Below are positions 50,451-64,000 of a DNA stretch of 64,000 bases, piece by piece (within the stretch, counting starts at the first letter, position 1; each line of letters starts with the position of its first letter). A program made the position numbers and the translations under genes. The notes under the pieces are model-generated. The model made no database searches, was not told where the DNA came from, and worked only from the letters and a program-made list of their open reading frames with translations. Source of the stretch: Solea solea (Eukaryota > Chordata > Actinopteri > Pleuronectiformes > Soleidae); assembly GCF_958295425.1 (NCBI RefSeq), contig NC_081149.1:3616201-3680200 (forward strand), written 5' to 3'.

Positions 50451-51363
50451 AGAAAATCCAAAAATATACGTTCTGTACCAAACTGAAGCGATGCCAACAC
50501 GGCTACACAGGCAGAGGGAGCTTGGGGGGACAAGGACTGTAGCAGGGGTAAGTGAAACAAGAACTGACGTCCAGTGAGTTATGCTGGTGAATACAAACAG
50601 TCATGCATGGTGTGAGGACTGGACCACAAGCTGGATGTTAGCCGACAGCCGTCAGCTTCCAAAAGATCTCGTTTCGAAGATGAACTCCAAGAAAGAGGTC
50701 AAAGTGCAGATAAAGTCAATTTCGTAGAAAGAATGGTGGAAATGAAAGCTGCTGAAGTGCGAGGTGGTGACGTGTGCGAGCTACATGGACTGAACGCTGG
50801 AGGGTTGGGTGCAGATGAGCAGGAGGAAGGAGGCTGAGGATGACAAACACCTTCATCACAGAGGTGTGCTTTGTCCTGGGTTGAGGCGTAACAACAAATT
50901 AGAAGGTGGAAGGAGATGCATGGGTGACAGGACGGCGGAGGCAAAGCCTCAACAGGAGAGTGAAGGAGTGAGAGAGCTAATGGAGGTATGAGGGAGGGAA
51001 GCTCTGCCTTTCAGGGACAATCTATCACCTCTGACCAGAATGGCTAGGAAGGCTTCAGAGTAGAGCTAGTTCTTATGTCAACCTCCAGCAGAGGTGTCAT
51101 AACCCCGTGGCCCTAAATCCTGCTTGTTTCTAAGAATGGCCGCTCACCTGGGCCGCATGGCCCTCTGGTGCCAAGAGACCAGCTGTGACACCAGCGGTGG
51201 GAGGATTGCATATTGAAGTATGCGTCGCCTGGGCAGCCATTAGGTTGCCTCATGTGATTTTGTTCCTCCACTGCAAACAAAACAACGTCAACAAAAAGAA
51301 AAAAAAAATGTTCCACTGTCTTTCATTTCTTGATCTGGCCAATGTCCAGTCGTGATTAGAGGG

Positions 51364-54300
51364 TCAGGGCTGGGAGCTGCCCTGACTGTCAGGGTCCGTC
51401 CCTGAGGAGCTGGTGTCCAAGTCCGAGTCGTCGTCATTGTTGTCGTCATCTGCTAAGATCTTCTCCCTTATTCGCCTGTGGATGGCGCCGAGTCGAGCCT
51501 GCAGGCCCTGGTAGTCAAAACGACCGCGCTTCTCACCAAAGGGGTCCTGGGTACAGTAATAGGGCAGTTAGCCACATTTGAGCGCCCGCAGTGACGTATG
51601 CCAACAGACAAAACAAGTATTCTTACATGATGAAAACACACTTGATGTTTGTGTTGTCTACCGTATGTTTGTAAAAATAATTGAATTAGAACCTCATTTC
51701 ATTCGTACTCGACAAACTGACATTAATCAAAGAAAATGAAGGTAAATGAGAGCAGAAGAGAAAAAGAACCGTAGTCACCTGCATGTTCTGTCCCTGTAGA
51801 TGAAGTCTGTCTTTGCAAACTCCCTCGTAGAAATCGTAATATTCTAGGAATGACTTTTCCATCACACTCCTAAAAAACACACACATGCACCAAATTAGCA
51901 AACTGGCCAACGTGCAAGAGCTCATTTGTGCATATTAACGTTTATGATTATTTCATTGCCATTTCTGTAACCCTTATATTATATTCTGTAAAGGTAAATC
52001 AGACACTTCCAATGACATGTATTAGGAAAAAACATCACAACTTAATTTTGTGCATGCTACTTTAAAAAAGACGCACACAAATCTCAAGTAAATGGCTGTA
52101 AAAACAACTAACCCGAACAAATAAATCTCTCATCCGCACCCCTTAATCAGATCCCGGTTAAGATTTAATAAATTATCCCTGGATTAATCTCCACGCCTCC
52201 ACAAAATGTCATGGTAATGGGTTCAGTTTAGGGCAACCAACAATTATTTTCATAACCAGTCCAGAAGATGTCAGAAAATGTTGATCTGTGTTTCCCAAAG
52301 TTGTTTTCATGATTTCTTTGTTAGACGGAGCAAAGAAACAAAATATTCACAATTTATTAAAAACAAAAAAACACTTTCAAAATAGTTGACAATTAATGTA
52401 ATAACTGATTAACTGTTGAAAGCCTGGTTCAGTTATTTTTGTGGTTTCCTGCTAACAGAAGCAAAAGTAAAGGTAAACTGCAGATGCATGTTGTGCTGTG
52501 TTAATACTCTGAGTCATCAGACGACAGGAGGACAGTTGTGAGCAGGTCAGTTCACACACATGAGGAAGCATCTCCATGTGTGTCCAGATAAATGTTAAAA
52601 CCAGGTCTGAACAGAGTGCAGGTCTCACCACAGAGCTTTGGGACAGGAGACTTTGCCTTCCAGCATGTCACACACTGCCACCCTCATGGTTTCATGGCGG
52701 ATACACTCGTTGTAGTTCTTGCTGTCTCCTGGGTGGCGCTCCTGTGACACACACACACAAACACACAAATAAGAGAGAGCTTAATGGAATAACTTCTTTT
52801 ACTGGATCAAAAACAAACAACACAAAAAGACAAGAAAGAACTTTGGTTGAATTTAACTGGGGATGATTCACGCGCGGCTTATCAGTGCGGGTGTCAGCTC
52901 AAACCGCCAGTTACACAACTTCAGATGTGACAAATCATTTCAGTACAAGTTCCTGTATTAGTGCAAAGGATGTTTGGTACGTAAACATTTCCCAACTCAC
53001 TGAATCAAATGGAATTTAACATGGGCCAAATACCAATTTAAATATCACAAAGTGACACAAACAAACGACCAAACAAACACACAGTACCTGTTCAAAGCCA
53101 GGTTCATTGTGATAGGGATTCTCTGTCATCAGAGACTGGACAGAGATGAGGACAGATGAGATGCTCTGGGCTGGACTCCATGCCGGGCCGGTCCAGGTCC
53201 TGCACACGCGCACAAAGACATTATTGCACAGCACACGTCTGTCAGGTTTTACAGTTAGGACTGCAGCTAAGTTTCATAAATGATCATTCTGTCAATGATT
53301 TGCTGGATTCATCGATTCGTTGTTGGGTCCATACAATGTCAGAAAATGTTCTCTGTTTCCCAAACGTTCAAACGTCTTGCTTTTCCACAAACACAAAATG
53401 ATGGACTTTTTAATGATTTCTTTGTTAAATAGAGCAAAGAAACCAGACAATATTCACAATTAACTAAACTAAAACAAAACACTGCCAAAGAAAGGTTTCC
53501 ATTCACCCGGTGTCATTGTTTCATCAGAATCCAGATCAGCAGGACACGACAGGCAACGTCACACAATCTCATGTATCTGCTCTGTCTTGTCCCAGTTTTT
53601 AATTCCAACAAAATTTTACACTCTGTACGTTCAAGCAACAGCAGTACCTTTGTTAAAAGTATTTCTCTAACCAAGTGTAACCGTCCTTTACAGACTTCCA
53701 GTGAAACAACTAACACAAACAATGAACAGGGGATGAAATACGACTCACCCCAGGATGCTGAGGCAAACCTTGCCATTGCGGTAGAAGTTGGGGTTGAAGC
53801 GGACTGTGTTGTGTCCTGTAGTGATGAGCTTGACCCGTGGCGGGCGGATGGGGTAGTTGGGGGGACAGCGGAACAGGAAGAGAAAGAATCCGCCCTCATA
53901 CGGCGTGTCGAATGGTCCTGTGATCAGGGCGTGTATCTGTGAGGAAAGAAGCATCGTCAGACCGTGACAGAGAAGGAAGGTAAGAACAAAAGCTCTGTTT
54001 ACATGGGCAACAGTTTTCTGACTGGAAATGACAATTCCATCGTACGGAGTGCGTACACGTCTCAATGTGCAGTGTTGTCTAATGCTGTGTTTCCATCATG
54101 TTCCATTTGGTTTTGGATATGGTTAGGAATGCTAAAGCTCTGGGTCAGGCTTGCTTTTCGACTGAGAACAGTACCTTGGTAGGCGCAGTGTGGGCTATGC
54201 CCGACGGTCCCTTGGCGTGACGACAACAAAATCAGCGCAACACAACAGACAACGGAGGACATCCAGCAGCTCTGTTCCTGCTCTGTTTGTGGCTGTTTGC

Positions 54301-56906
54301 ATCAACAACACACCAAGCTTTGCATGAGACGTCCATGGGCTATTTATACCAATCGCAAAGGAGTGACGTTTTTCTGGCGCCCAATCAGCTGTGGGTAGAG
54401 CCGGCTTAGCTCTACCTTACCTTACCATACCATACCACACCATACCGTACTCAGGAACCCCAAGGGTAGGGTGTCAAAGAATGGAATGGTTGGACTGGTT
54501 ATTTTGGTACTATTCCTCATGGAAACGCAAAAAAAATGTGTAATGTACTGCACCTTTCCACACAGTGGAAACACAACTTCATTCCCTGGAAGCAGAGGAA
54601 GCAGCATCACTTTGTTAGCGGAGTAAACAAACACTGCTCGTCCCCTCGCCGTCCAATATCCACCCCTCTTCCACGTCTGTTTATTATTCTTTTCTGGAAT
54701 GGAATTTTCATCCTTTTCCAAATAAATCATGTGTATGTGGATCAGACACGTGAGAGCACCAAACCAGGAAGTCGTGATCGAATAGACTGTTTATGTGAAC
54801 ACGAATTTGAATGGCGATCTTGCCGATCCAGTCCTCTGGTTCGGAAAGACATTTGTCTCTGAATGGGCTGTATTGGATTGGACGTTAACCTGACATATTT
54901 TTATTGCAGTCAGGCTTTTATTCCAATTACTTGTGTCCATATAAATGCAGCTAAAGAGACCACGAGGCAGAAAATTAGGCCTTGAAAACCACCAATGAAA
55001 TCCACATTGGACACCACTGTCCAAACACAAATGTCAAATGAGAATCGCAACAGCGAGTGTCCACAGACTGCCATGACTCCCACAGGGGTGAGTAACTGAC
55101 GGTTTCAACGCAAGTTTAACTGGAAAATTACAATATGACAGTAATGTGTGACACACACACACACACACACACTGGAAAGCACCGCGATACTGACCATCAA
55201 AAACACAACATTTCTCAAATGTGCACATCCTGGAAGCAGGAATTCACTCATGGGAATGACACATGAAGTTTGCTCTGTTGCCATGGAAATCTCGCAGTAA
55301 TGGGTTTGAAAGATGTGTGAAAGAAAAATGTGCATCACATGGATGCAAATGTGTGAGTGAATCACAAACTGCAGTGTAAAGCAGCTTTGAGTGGTCAAGA
55401 CTAGGAAAGTGCTATATATACACACATACATATACATATACATACATACAGTGCTCAGCGTAAATGAGTACACCCCCTTCGAAAAGTACCATTTTAAACA
55501 ATATCTCAATGAAAACAAAAACAATTTGCAAAATGTTGACAAGACTAAGTTTTATTTAACATCTGTTTAACTTATAACTTGAAAGTAAGGATAATAATAT
55601 AACTTAGAGAACAAAATTTATAGTTTTACTCAAATTGGGGTGATGCAAAAATGAGTACACCCCACTGAAAGTCTCTGTAGCAAGGCTAAATTTTAGACTA
55701 CAAATGTCCAATTTCACAATAATCAACCACAGGTGAGTCTAACTATTCATCACACAGGTGTCCAGCAGACAGTTGACTATAAACCCCTTCCCATTTCATG
55801 TTGTTAGCAATGGCACCACATGGAAGAGAAATGTCTCAAGACCTGAGAAAGAAAATCATTTCTTTACACCACAAAGGTGAAGGCTACAAGAAGATCAGCA
55901 AAGCTTTACTTATCAGTCAGAATACTGTAGCAAAAGTGGTAGAAAAATTTAAAAAAGATGGAACGGCAACCATCTCACAGAGACGTCCAGGTCGTCCACG
56001 GACGTTAACACCTCGACAGGAGCGTCTCCTGATGAGAAGGGTCAAAGAAAATCGGCATGCAAGTTCACTGCAGTTATCCAAGGAAGTAGAAAGCCAAACT
56101 GGGGTGACTATTTCCCGTGACACAATATGGCATACACTGCAGAGGAATGGCATGCATGGGTGCCGTCCCAACGGAAGCCTCTCCTAAAGCCCAGGCACAT
56201 AAAAGCCTGCCTAGAGTTTGCCAGGGCCCATGCTGACAAAGATGAAGACTACTGGGACTCTGTACTTTGGAGTGATGAGACCAAGATAAATGTTTTTGGA
56301 ACTGATGACTTCAAAACTGTATGGCGTCGCAAAGGTGAGGAATTCAAAGAAAAATGCATGGTGCCTACAGTGAAACATGGTGGTGGCAGTGTCCTTATGT
56401 GGGGCTGCATGAGTGCTGCTGGTGTCGGGGAGCTGTGTTTCATTGATGGCATCATGAATTCACAGATGTTTTGCTCTATACTGAAAGAAAAGATGCTACC
56501 ATCACTCCGTGCCTTTGGTCGTAGTGCACTTTTCCAACATGACAATGATCCTAAACACACATCGAAGGCCACTGTTGGATTTCTGAAGAAGAACAGGGTA
56601 AAAGTGATTCAGTGGCCAAGTATGTCTCCTGATCTGAACCCAATTGAACACCTATGGGGAATTCTGAAGAGTTGAGGATTACTCTCCATCGAGCATCCAG
56701 TCTCTAAAAGAGATAATTCTTGAATGGAAAAAGATTGATGTAGCAAAATGTTTCCAACTTGTTCATTCCATGCCTAGAAGACTTGGTGCTGTCATTAAAA
56801 ATCATGGAGGCCATACAAAGTACTAGGTTTAGTCGTTTTTGTTGTGGGGTGTACTCATTTTTGCATCGCCCTTATTTCAGTAAAACTGAAAAATGTAATT
56901 ATGTAC

Positions 56907-56950
<44 letters not shown>

Positions 56951-56963
56951 GTATGTATGTATG

Positions 56964-57019
<56 letters not shown>

Positions 57020-58409
57020 TGTGTGTGTATGTATAGTATATAGACCATATAGCATTGTGTTGATCAGAATGCTTGAAACGTGGCCTATAGTGTAAATGTC
57101 TGTCCTGTCGTGCAAGAACTAGCGTTTTACCTTGGTCATGTCTTCAGGATCGGGGACGACAAACATGCCTGGTGGAGGTTCCTTGTAGATGGACATGATG
57201 TCCCTGCAGACGGAGAGCAGAGGGAGACAGACCAATCAAACCCAAACCATAAAGTCAACCATAAATATCTATATAAATAATCATAATATGTACAATTTCA
57301 GAGTCATATGTATTTGTTTATCTTATTTTACATATACTTTATTGTTATAAGCAAATGTTGGCATGGTTTTTTGTTGTGAATGTGCAATGCTAGTACATTA
57401 GCAGACACTTGACCACAAACAAACCTTGCGGTCAACAATTGACACAGAAACTTAAAGCTTCATGTCGTAATATTTGTTGCTCACTTGCGGTACGTGGACA
57501 CAAATGTGACCATGAGAAGAGTAGTTTATACGATTCTGCAGTTTATACACGACACAGGACAACTCAGTCTTCCAGTTTCCCTTTTTCAATGACAAATAGA
57601 GACTACTGCCACCTGCTGGAGGGCAAATATTGTTCTCACACGCAGGCGCAGAACGAAAGCATTTCCAGTTGCTTGTCAACAGTAATCCTTGTGAAGTTAA
57701 AATCTCTGTTCAAATATCTGTTGTAAATGGATTTCAAACCACCTTCAAATATGTCTGGAAACAAATTTACAAAAACAAAATCAGATGTTTTTCTGTCCTA
57801 AAAAAACAAAGGTGATCCTGACGTTTACTTGAAAATAACGGTGATTTCAGTGATTCCACGAACTTTTACTTTCGATTTTCTTCACATCAGTGACCGTCTG
57901 AAGGCCTGTTTACCTGAAAGAGAAGCTCAGCTCATCTGTACTGTTCAGTTTAATAATTACCTCTTTATTCTGGAGATGCACTGTTGGGAAGCCCTCTCCC
58001 TGTCCCAGTCCGTACTCAGGGTCGGGTCCCAGGGCGTGGCGTGGATTTGGGACTGAAGGCCCGCTCCTGCCACCCCTCCGACCCCTATCGCAATACCATG
58101 GAGAGGCGTGGATGCGTGTACGGTTGGAGACAAGGCCAGGACAGGTGGCGTAGTTCCGTGGGCGAATGTGGTCCCGAACCCGGCCGGGGTAGCAGTGACA
58201 GCGGACATGGACGCCATCACAGCGGATAGGCCACTCTGCGCGGCCGCAGCGGGCGGAGGAGAGGCCGGGCTGGAGCTGGAGTGAACACCGGCGACCACTG
58301 CGTTTCCCCCTGGGAGGGAGTTGGCCAGAGTCGGAAGCAGCGACGCTCCGCTGCCCTGTGCAGGGACGAGGGCAGTGCCGTTGGACTCCTTCGCGTAGCT
58401 GTCCGCCAT
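51364..58409 (-). CDS. ube2z: Ubiquitin-conjugating enzyme E2 Z, complete coding sequence in 7 exons
   Basis: UBE2Z is the E2 that works with the E1 enzyme UBA6 to transfer ubiquitin and FAT10. Exons in gene order: 58409-57961, 57203-57131, 53936-53749, 53199-53088, 52741-52629, 51869-51779 and 51546-51364. Phases fit and give 402 aa (human about 354). The Ala/Ser/Pro/Gly-rich N-terminus (exon 1) is longer than in human and explains the extra length. The E2 core follows: [18 protein letters not shown], the [12 protein letters not shown] and [14 protein letters not shown] motifs, and catalytic Cys about 232 in [17 protein letters not shown]. The C-terminal extension has [11 protein letters not shown] and an acidic Asp/Ser tail. 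The start ATG at 58409 sits in a strong context (GCCATGG); upstream in-frame codons have no earlier ATG. Intron 2 is about 3.2 kb and holds a Tc1 copy. Next gene atp5mc1 is in the same orientation, as in human. Confidence 0.96.
52200..52430. mobile_element. Degraded AATCGAT-type MITE in a ube2z intron
   Basis: The words GTCAGAAAATGTTGATCTGTG, TTTCCCAAAG, ATGATTTCTTTGTTA and AGCAAAGAAAC recur in the same order at 53257-53500. The outer ends are eroded. Confidence 0.55.
53257..53500. mobile_element. Second degraded AATCGAT-type MITE in a ube2z intron
   Basis: It begins GGACTGCAGCTAAG and includes ATTCATCGATTCG, ATGTCAGAAAATGTTCTCTG, TTTCCCAAACG and AATGATTTCTTTGTTA. It is related to 52200-52430 and 24809-25166. 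Confidence 0.6.
54085..54576 (-). mobile_element. MITE with CTGTGTTTCCATC-type ends, copy B
   Basis: The left end is CTGTGTTTCCATCATG and the right end CAGTGGAAACACAAC. Part of the interior is the reverse complement of copy A (44361-44772). It is in ube2z intron 2 and non-coding. Short CCATACCATAC repeats occur near 54420-54450. Confidence 0.75.
55449..56890 (+). mobile_element. Broken Tc1-like transposon, right outer end missing
   Basis: It starts at CAGTGCTCAGCG after TA (55447-55448). A second, inner repeat (TTTTACTCAAATTGGGG to GAGTACACCCC, about 55625-55664) has its inverted partner at about 56844-56888, which is the usual two-repeat terminal structure of fish Tc1 elements. On the right the sequence stops soon after the inner repeat and passes into a TA microsatellite, so the outer inverted repeat is absent. 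It lies in ube2z intron 2. Confidence 0.88.
55810..56675 (+). pseudogene. Tc1-like transposase, frameshifted
   Basis: The N-terminal part has the paired-like helix-turn-helix ([20 protein letters not shown]) and the RRPGRPR hook between the DNA-binding modules. A one-base frame change near 56167-56172 moves the catalytic part to another frame: [11 protein letters not shown], then [10 protein letters not shown] and NPIEHLWG, with 34 residues between the second Asp and the Glu (DD34E). A second small deletion after GILK (56673) brings a stop, and the usual C-terminal segment follows out of frame. The copy cannot make an active enzyme. Confidence 0.9.
56905..57017. repeat. Compound TA/CA/GTAT microsatellite at the broken transposon end
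   Basis: (TA)n, (CA)n, (GTAT)n and again (TA)n follow each other. Apparent Tyr/Ile/His frames are artefacts. Confidence 0.95.
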
Positions 58410-58860
58410 GGCCCCGGAAGCTAACAAGCTAAACCGCTGGTGTTGACTCACAGTACGAGCAGTTAAGTCGCGTTAGCTGCGTTGACAGCTCAGGGAAGTT
58501 ACCTCCGCTTGTGTCGGTCAGCGAGTGTTGGCGAGGCCACAAAAACAAGGCTTTTCTTCGTTCCTTCCTCTTCCTTTTCTTACATGGTGGCTATTTGTCG
58601 TTAGCGTCACTGTATTCTCCTCAGAGCCTCTTAAAAGTGTCAAGTCTTCCGCGGGGTCTCCGGGTCCACCTCGCTCCAGCTGGTGGAAGTGTTTGCCGCT
58701 CGGCTGTTGTCGGTAATATGAGATAAAGTGTGAGAATACGGTGTTTTTACAGCGACCACATCCGCATCAATCCGTTCTCTCACGCACACACTCACACATA
58801 ACGCAACTTCTGGATCTGATTTCTTACCGGTCAAGCTGCCCTCGATCATAAAACACGACT
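58410..58860 (-). promoter_or_regulatory. Candidate ube2z promoter and 5' UTR
   Basis: The GC-rich, CpG-containing sequence continues from coding exon 1 (57961-58409) for a few hundred bases upstream and then changes to AT-rich sequence. This is typical for a housekeeping promoter. No TATA box stands out. Confidence 0.45.
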
Positions 58861-60082
58861 CATCCGGTGGAAACTTTCAAAGTAATAGTCTGTTTCTCTG
58901 AACTACCGAAATCCAGAAGAGGTTCACTGCTGCTGTCCACATATTATTTTGTTCATCAAAGTCATCAAAGCAATTTTCCTTTGATAGGCAAGAAACCTTT
59001 GATGACTCTTGCCCATCAAAGTTTTAGTTCACGGGGCCAAGTGCTACAGTTCTGCTTTCATACGTCTGTCACTTGTGTAAATCTCAACAAAATAAATATG
59101 TTTCAGTATAAGTGGAGGTTTAGAAGAAATGCAACAGATAAATAACACCGAATTTTAAAGCCCTACTTACAAAGGCTTTTACGGTAATAAAAAAAAAACA
59201 TGGATTTGCAAGGATTTCAAAATAAAACACTGACAGCGCTGTACCTGACTGTACACTTTTGAATGATAAAAAACACTGACACTCACCAATCCCCACAGCT
59301 ATAAGTTTCAGGGACCTAATAACTGGACTTGGAGCAACTATATAAAGTTCTGAACAAGACTGATGAAGTTGCATTCAGCACATCGAGACTTACTAGTATA
59401 CTGGAAATCACATTTTTACAGTATTTTAAGAAACCAGTCTTGTCCAGATCTTATGCAAAATGTTATTCCATCTCAAATTTGGGAATATTTGATTAAAAAG
59501 TGTGATCAGACTTTTAATGATATTTCTCTTAAACTGTGCAGTAAACTGTCTGATTTGTGTGTACTAGTGTACTAGTTGATTAAATGCTAAAGAACTTAAA
59601 ATCAGTCCTGTTCAGAACTCTACAGTTGCTCAAAGTCTCTGAAACTTAGTTGATGTTCTGATTTGAAGATGTGCTTTCAAACGTATTTTATTTTGAAAAA
59701 CGATCAATATCCTTACAAATCTGCTTGATTAAATAGCTCTGGCTTTTTTAAATTGACCATAAAAGCCTCTGTAAGGAGAGCGTTTCAATTCAGTGTCAGA
59801 TCATTTGATTTTAGAGTGAGAGTGAGGATTTTCTCCAGGGGAAAATGGGAATATTTAGACTCAGAAATAAGCTGCCCAATCTTTTTACAGGGTAACATTT
59901 TTATACAAAAAAATAAAAACAGATACCATAGGTACCACAGAAAAAGTTGCTAGTTCCAGCTCCTCAGAGAAGTGTCTTGTCATTTTGTGGAGATTTTATA
60001 TACAACCTCAGTCACTTGGCATCACATGGAATGTAAACAAAAATAAAGACCACTTGACACAGATCATTAGTTATTCCAACCA
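58861..60082. other. Intergenic stretch between atp5mc1 and ube2z, no gene
   Basis: AT-rich sequence with scattered short frames (for example 59363-59575) that show no domain. A CATCAAAG word repeats near 58955-59025. I see no RNA gene. Confidence 0.65.
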
Positions 60083-60088
60083 TTTATT
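60083..60088 (-). terminator. Poly(A) signal of atp5mc1
   Basis: TTTATT on the + strand is AATAAA on the gene's strand, 297 bases after the stop codon, a normal distance for a short 3' UTR. Confidence 0.65.
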
Positions 60089-60384
60089 CTGGACAGATTT
60101 TTTTCTCAACTGATGCGAGGTCTCACATAAAACTTCAGAAAAACATAAAAACGTAGTATTTAAAGGTTTGTTAACCTCAGATGTTTCTAATATTTCTTCC
60201 CCTGTTGATTGGAATGGCCCATCAGCTCTTTCAGAGTTCCCGTTCTGAAAAACCCACCCTCCAAAAAAGGAAGGTAGGTTAGGGAGAAAGGGAGCGAGAT
60301 ACAAGGGGAAAGGAGACCGGGAAGAAGGGGAAGTGGAGGTATTAAGTGGAGGGTGGAGAGAGAGAGGTGTGGCTGTTTCCACAT

Positions 60385-62545
<2,161 letters not shown>

Positions 62546-62911
62546 CTGCAGACAACAGGCAAATGACATTACAACCAACAACCCTGATAAACAATAACAG
62601 AAAAACTGCATATTCTCATTGATTCTTTTTATTGCAGAGACAGAGGAAGTAGCAGTAATCAGAAATATTCTGTGGCTTAACAGGAGGGAAAATGCAGAAA
62701 TATAATCCAGGTAGCTAAAGTAGTAACAACGCGCGTTATTCCACTGAAGCTGAAGTCAGTTTGGAACACCTTCAGTTAACATCACAACTCAAGACGTCAC
62801 TATGGCTTATCGTTAAAAAAAAAAAACATGGTGGTTTCAAAACAGCAGCCAGCATTTAAATATAAAAGGCTCATTCTGGAGTGAAACAAAACAAATGAAT
62901 CATACAATAAA

Positions 62912-63190
62912 GCTGGGATGCAACAATCATTCGATTAAAAATCAATTACTAAATGAATCATCACCAATTTATTGATTAGTCAGTTTCAGTTTTGTTTCAA
63001 TCAGTAAAACAAGCTTTCTGATTATTCAGCTTCTTAAATGTGAATATTTTCTGTTTGCGCTTTTGTCACAAATCAATCGTTAAAAATAAACAATTTAGTT
63101 TGACAAAACATCACAGATAGTCATCACTTCCAGGTTTGGTAAAAAAAAACTGATCAACATCTTTCAACATTTGACATTTTAAAGAACAAA
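62912..63190. mobile_element. AATCGAT-type MITE upstream of the atp5mc1 exons
   Basis: It has GATGCAACAATCATTCGATT, AATCAATTACTAAATGAATCATC, TTCTTAAATGTGAATATTTTCT and GATCAACAT in the same order as 24809-25166. The right end is eroded. Confidence 0.6.
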
Positions 63191-63224
63191 CAAGTGCTCT
63201 TAAATTTAATTCTCAATTAATATT

Positions 63225-63630
63225 AATTAATGAAGACAACGCTCTCCTCTTTGACCTCCCACACAAATCCCTCCAAAAACTCATCATCAATAGAACCCTC
63301 TCCATAGAGCACATCACCCCCCCCATCCTCCATCAACTTCACTGGCTCCCTGTCACATACTGAATTCAATACAACATCCTCCTTCTCACCTTCAAGACTC
63401 TCCACAATCCCCCCCCCCCCTCGCTCCCTCCCCCCGTTCTCAGATCAGCTGCTCTCCAACTCACTACACCTTCTGCCCGTCTCGTCACCATGGGGTCCAG
63501 GGCTTTCAGCTCTCTGCCCCCCCAGAACTCTCCCACACGACACCGTAACATTGACTCCCTTCACACCTTTAAATCCAGACTCAGGACACACCTTTTCAGA
63601 ACTGCCTTCAATTTTACACACTAGAGCTTT
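63225..63630 (+). mobile_element. 3' fragment of an L2-like LINE coding region
   Basis: Translated in broken frames it gives LHWLPVTY, ILLLTFKTLHN and a following Pro/Arg/Ser stretch ending near a Leu/Phe-rich RTPF-like segment, the usual C-terminal landmarks of L2-group LINE proteins. In-frame stops (for example after VTY) show it is dead. Runs of C near 63315 and 63408 have expanded. Confidence 0.6.
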
Positions 63631-63976
63631 AAATCTATGCAAGAATAGCAAAGAGGAAAGTTATGGAAATATGAATTCACAGTATTTCTGTAATGGAATG
63701 TGTGAATTCAACCTGTACTCTAGCACAACCATGATGGAGATGCCCAACATGCTGCAGGATCAGCTGACATGGAAATGCCATGGCTGTCATCCTCTGACCA
63801 CTCGCAGTAAATACTGTGTCCTTGAACTCAAGCATGCAGCCATGAGCCAAAATATCATCTCACGTTAATGATTTGATCTAGAAACATTTACACTGAAGCA
63901 CTGTTCATTCACAAGAACACACATATATATTTAGTTGGCTATATTGATATTTGAAACCACCTTTTAAAGCTACTAT

Positions 63977-64000
63977 GGCTGAAACAATTGAATAATTGTT
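63977..64000. repeat. Start of another AATCGAT-type element cut by the window edge
   Basis: ATGGCTGAAACAATTGAATAATTG resembles the left end of the element at 24809. Too little is visible to be sure. Confidence 0.35.

Larger units (their letters stand above)
48096..51363. other. Intergenic stretch and probable ube2z 3' UTR, no other gene
   Basis: It contains degraded copies of small elements (about 48825-49125 and 50266-50450) and a short (TC)n run near 49270-49290. The right part is likely the 3'-untranslated region of ube2z. No conserved coding sequence is visible. Confidence 0.65.

Overview
The window looks like nuclear DNA of a ray-finned (teleost) fish. Coding sequence is split into short GT-AG exons. 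It carries a fish-type NLR gene (FISNA domain before NACHT, 174-nt LRR exons, C-terminal B30.2). The mobile DNA is of fish type: a Tc1-like transposon, CR1/L2/Rex1-like LINE pieces, many small inverted-repeat elements and abundant CA/TA microsatellites. I assembled the genes by hand from splice sites, and every exon junction reported keeps the reading frame.

Layout. Positions 1-6.9 kb hold the 3' part of tbkbp1 (+ strand; the 5' part lies off the window). It converges on osbpl7 (- strand, 22 coding exons, 13.7-23.9 kb). The gap of about 6.8 kb between the two stop codons contains a 1.95 kb long-terminal-inverted-repeat element that carries a 1.07 kb minisatellite. Upstream of osbpl7 are about 10 kb with no recognisable coding sequence, probably its 5' intron and promoter, with a GC-rich candidate first exon near 33.2-33.4 kb. 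A complete NLR gene (PYD-FISNA-NACHT-LRR-B30.2) runs from 35.4 to 42.5 kb on the + strand, and a 5'-truncated LINE starts within about 30 bases of its stop codon. From 44 to 51 kb I see only repeats: small elements, a solo LTR with a 5-bp target duplication, and an 11-copy 43-bp minisatellite. ube2z (- strand, 7 exons, 51.4-58.4 kb) contains a broken Tc1 transposon in intron 2. atp5mc1 (- strand, last three exons, 60.4-62.5 kb) continues past the window's right edge.

Functionally the genes are not an operon. They are a vertebrate synteny segment: an adaptor of the TBK1/IKKe antiviral kinases, a sterol/lipid transfer protein, an innate immune sensor, an E2 enzyme of the UBA6/FAT10 pathway, and the c-ring subunit of mitochondrial ATP synthase. 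In human, TBKBP1/OSBPL7 and UBE2Z/ATP5MC1 all lie on 17q21, on either side of the HOXB region. Here the two pairs are only about 28 kb apart, with an NLR gene between them and no T-box gene between tbkbp1 and osbpl7.

I found no wholly new system that I can defend. The most unusual structures are the minisatellite-bearing foldback element, a 90-bp perfect palindrome, the promoter-motif minisatellite, the solo LTR, and the LINE that may supply the NLR gene's 3' end.
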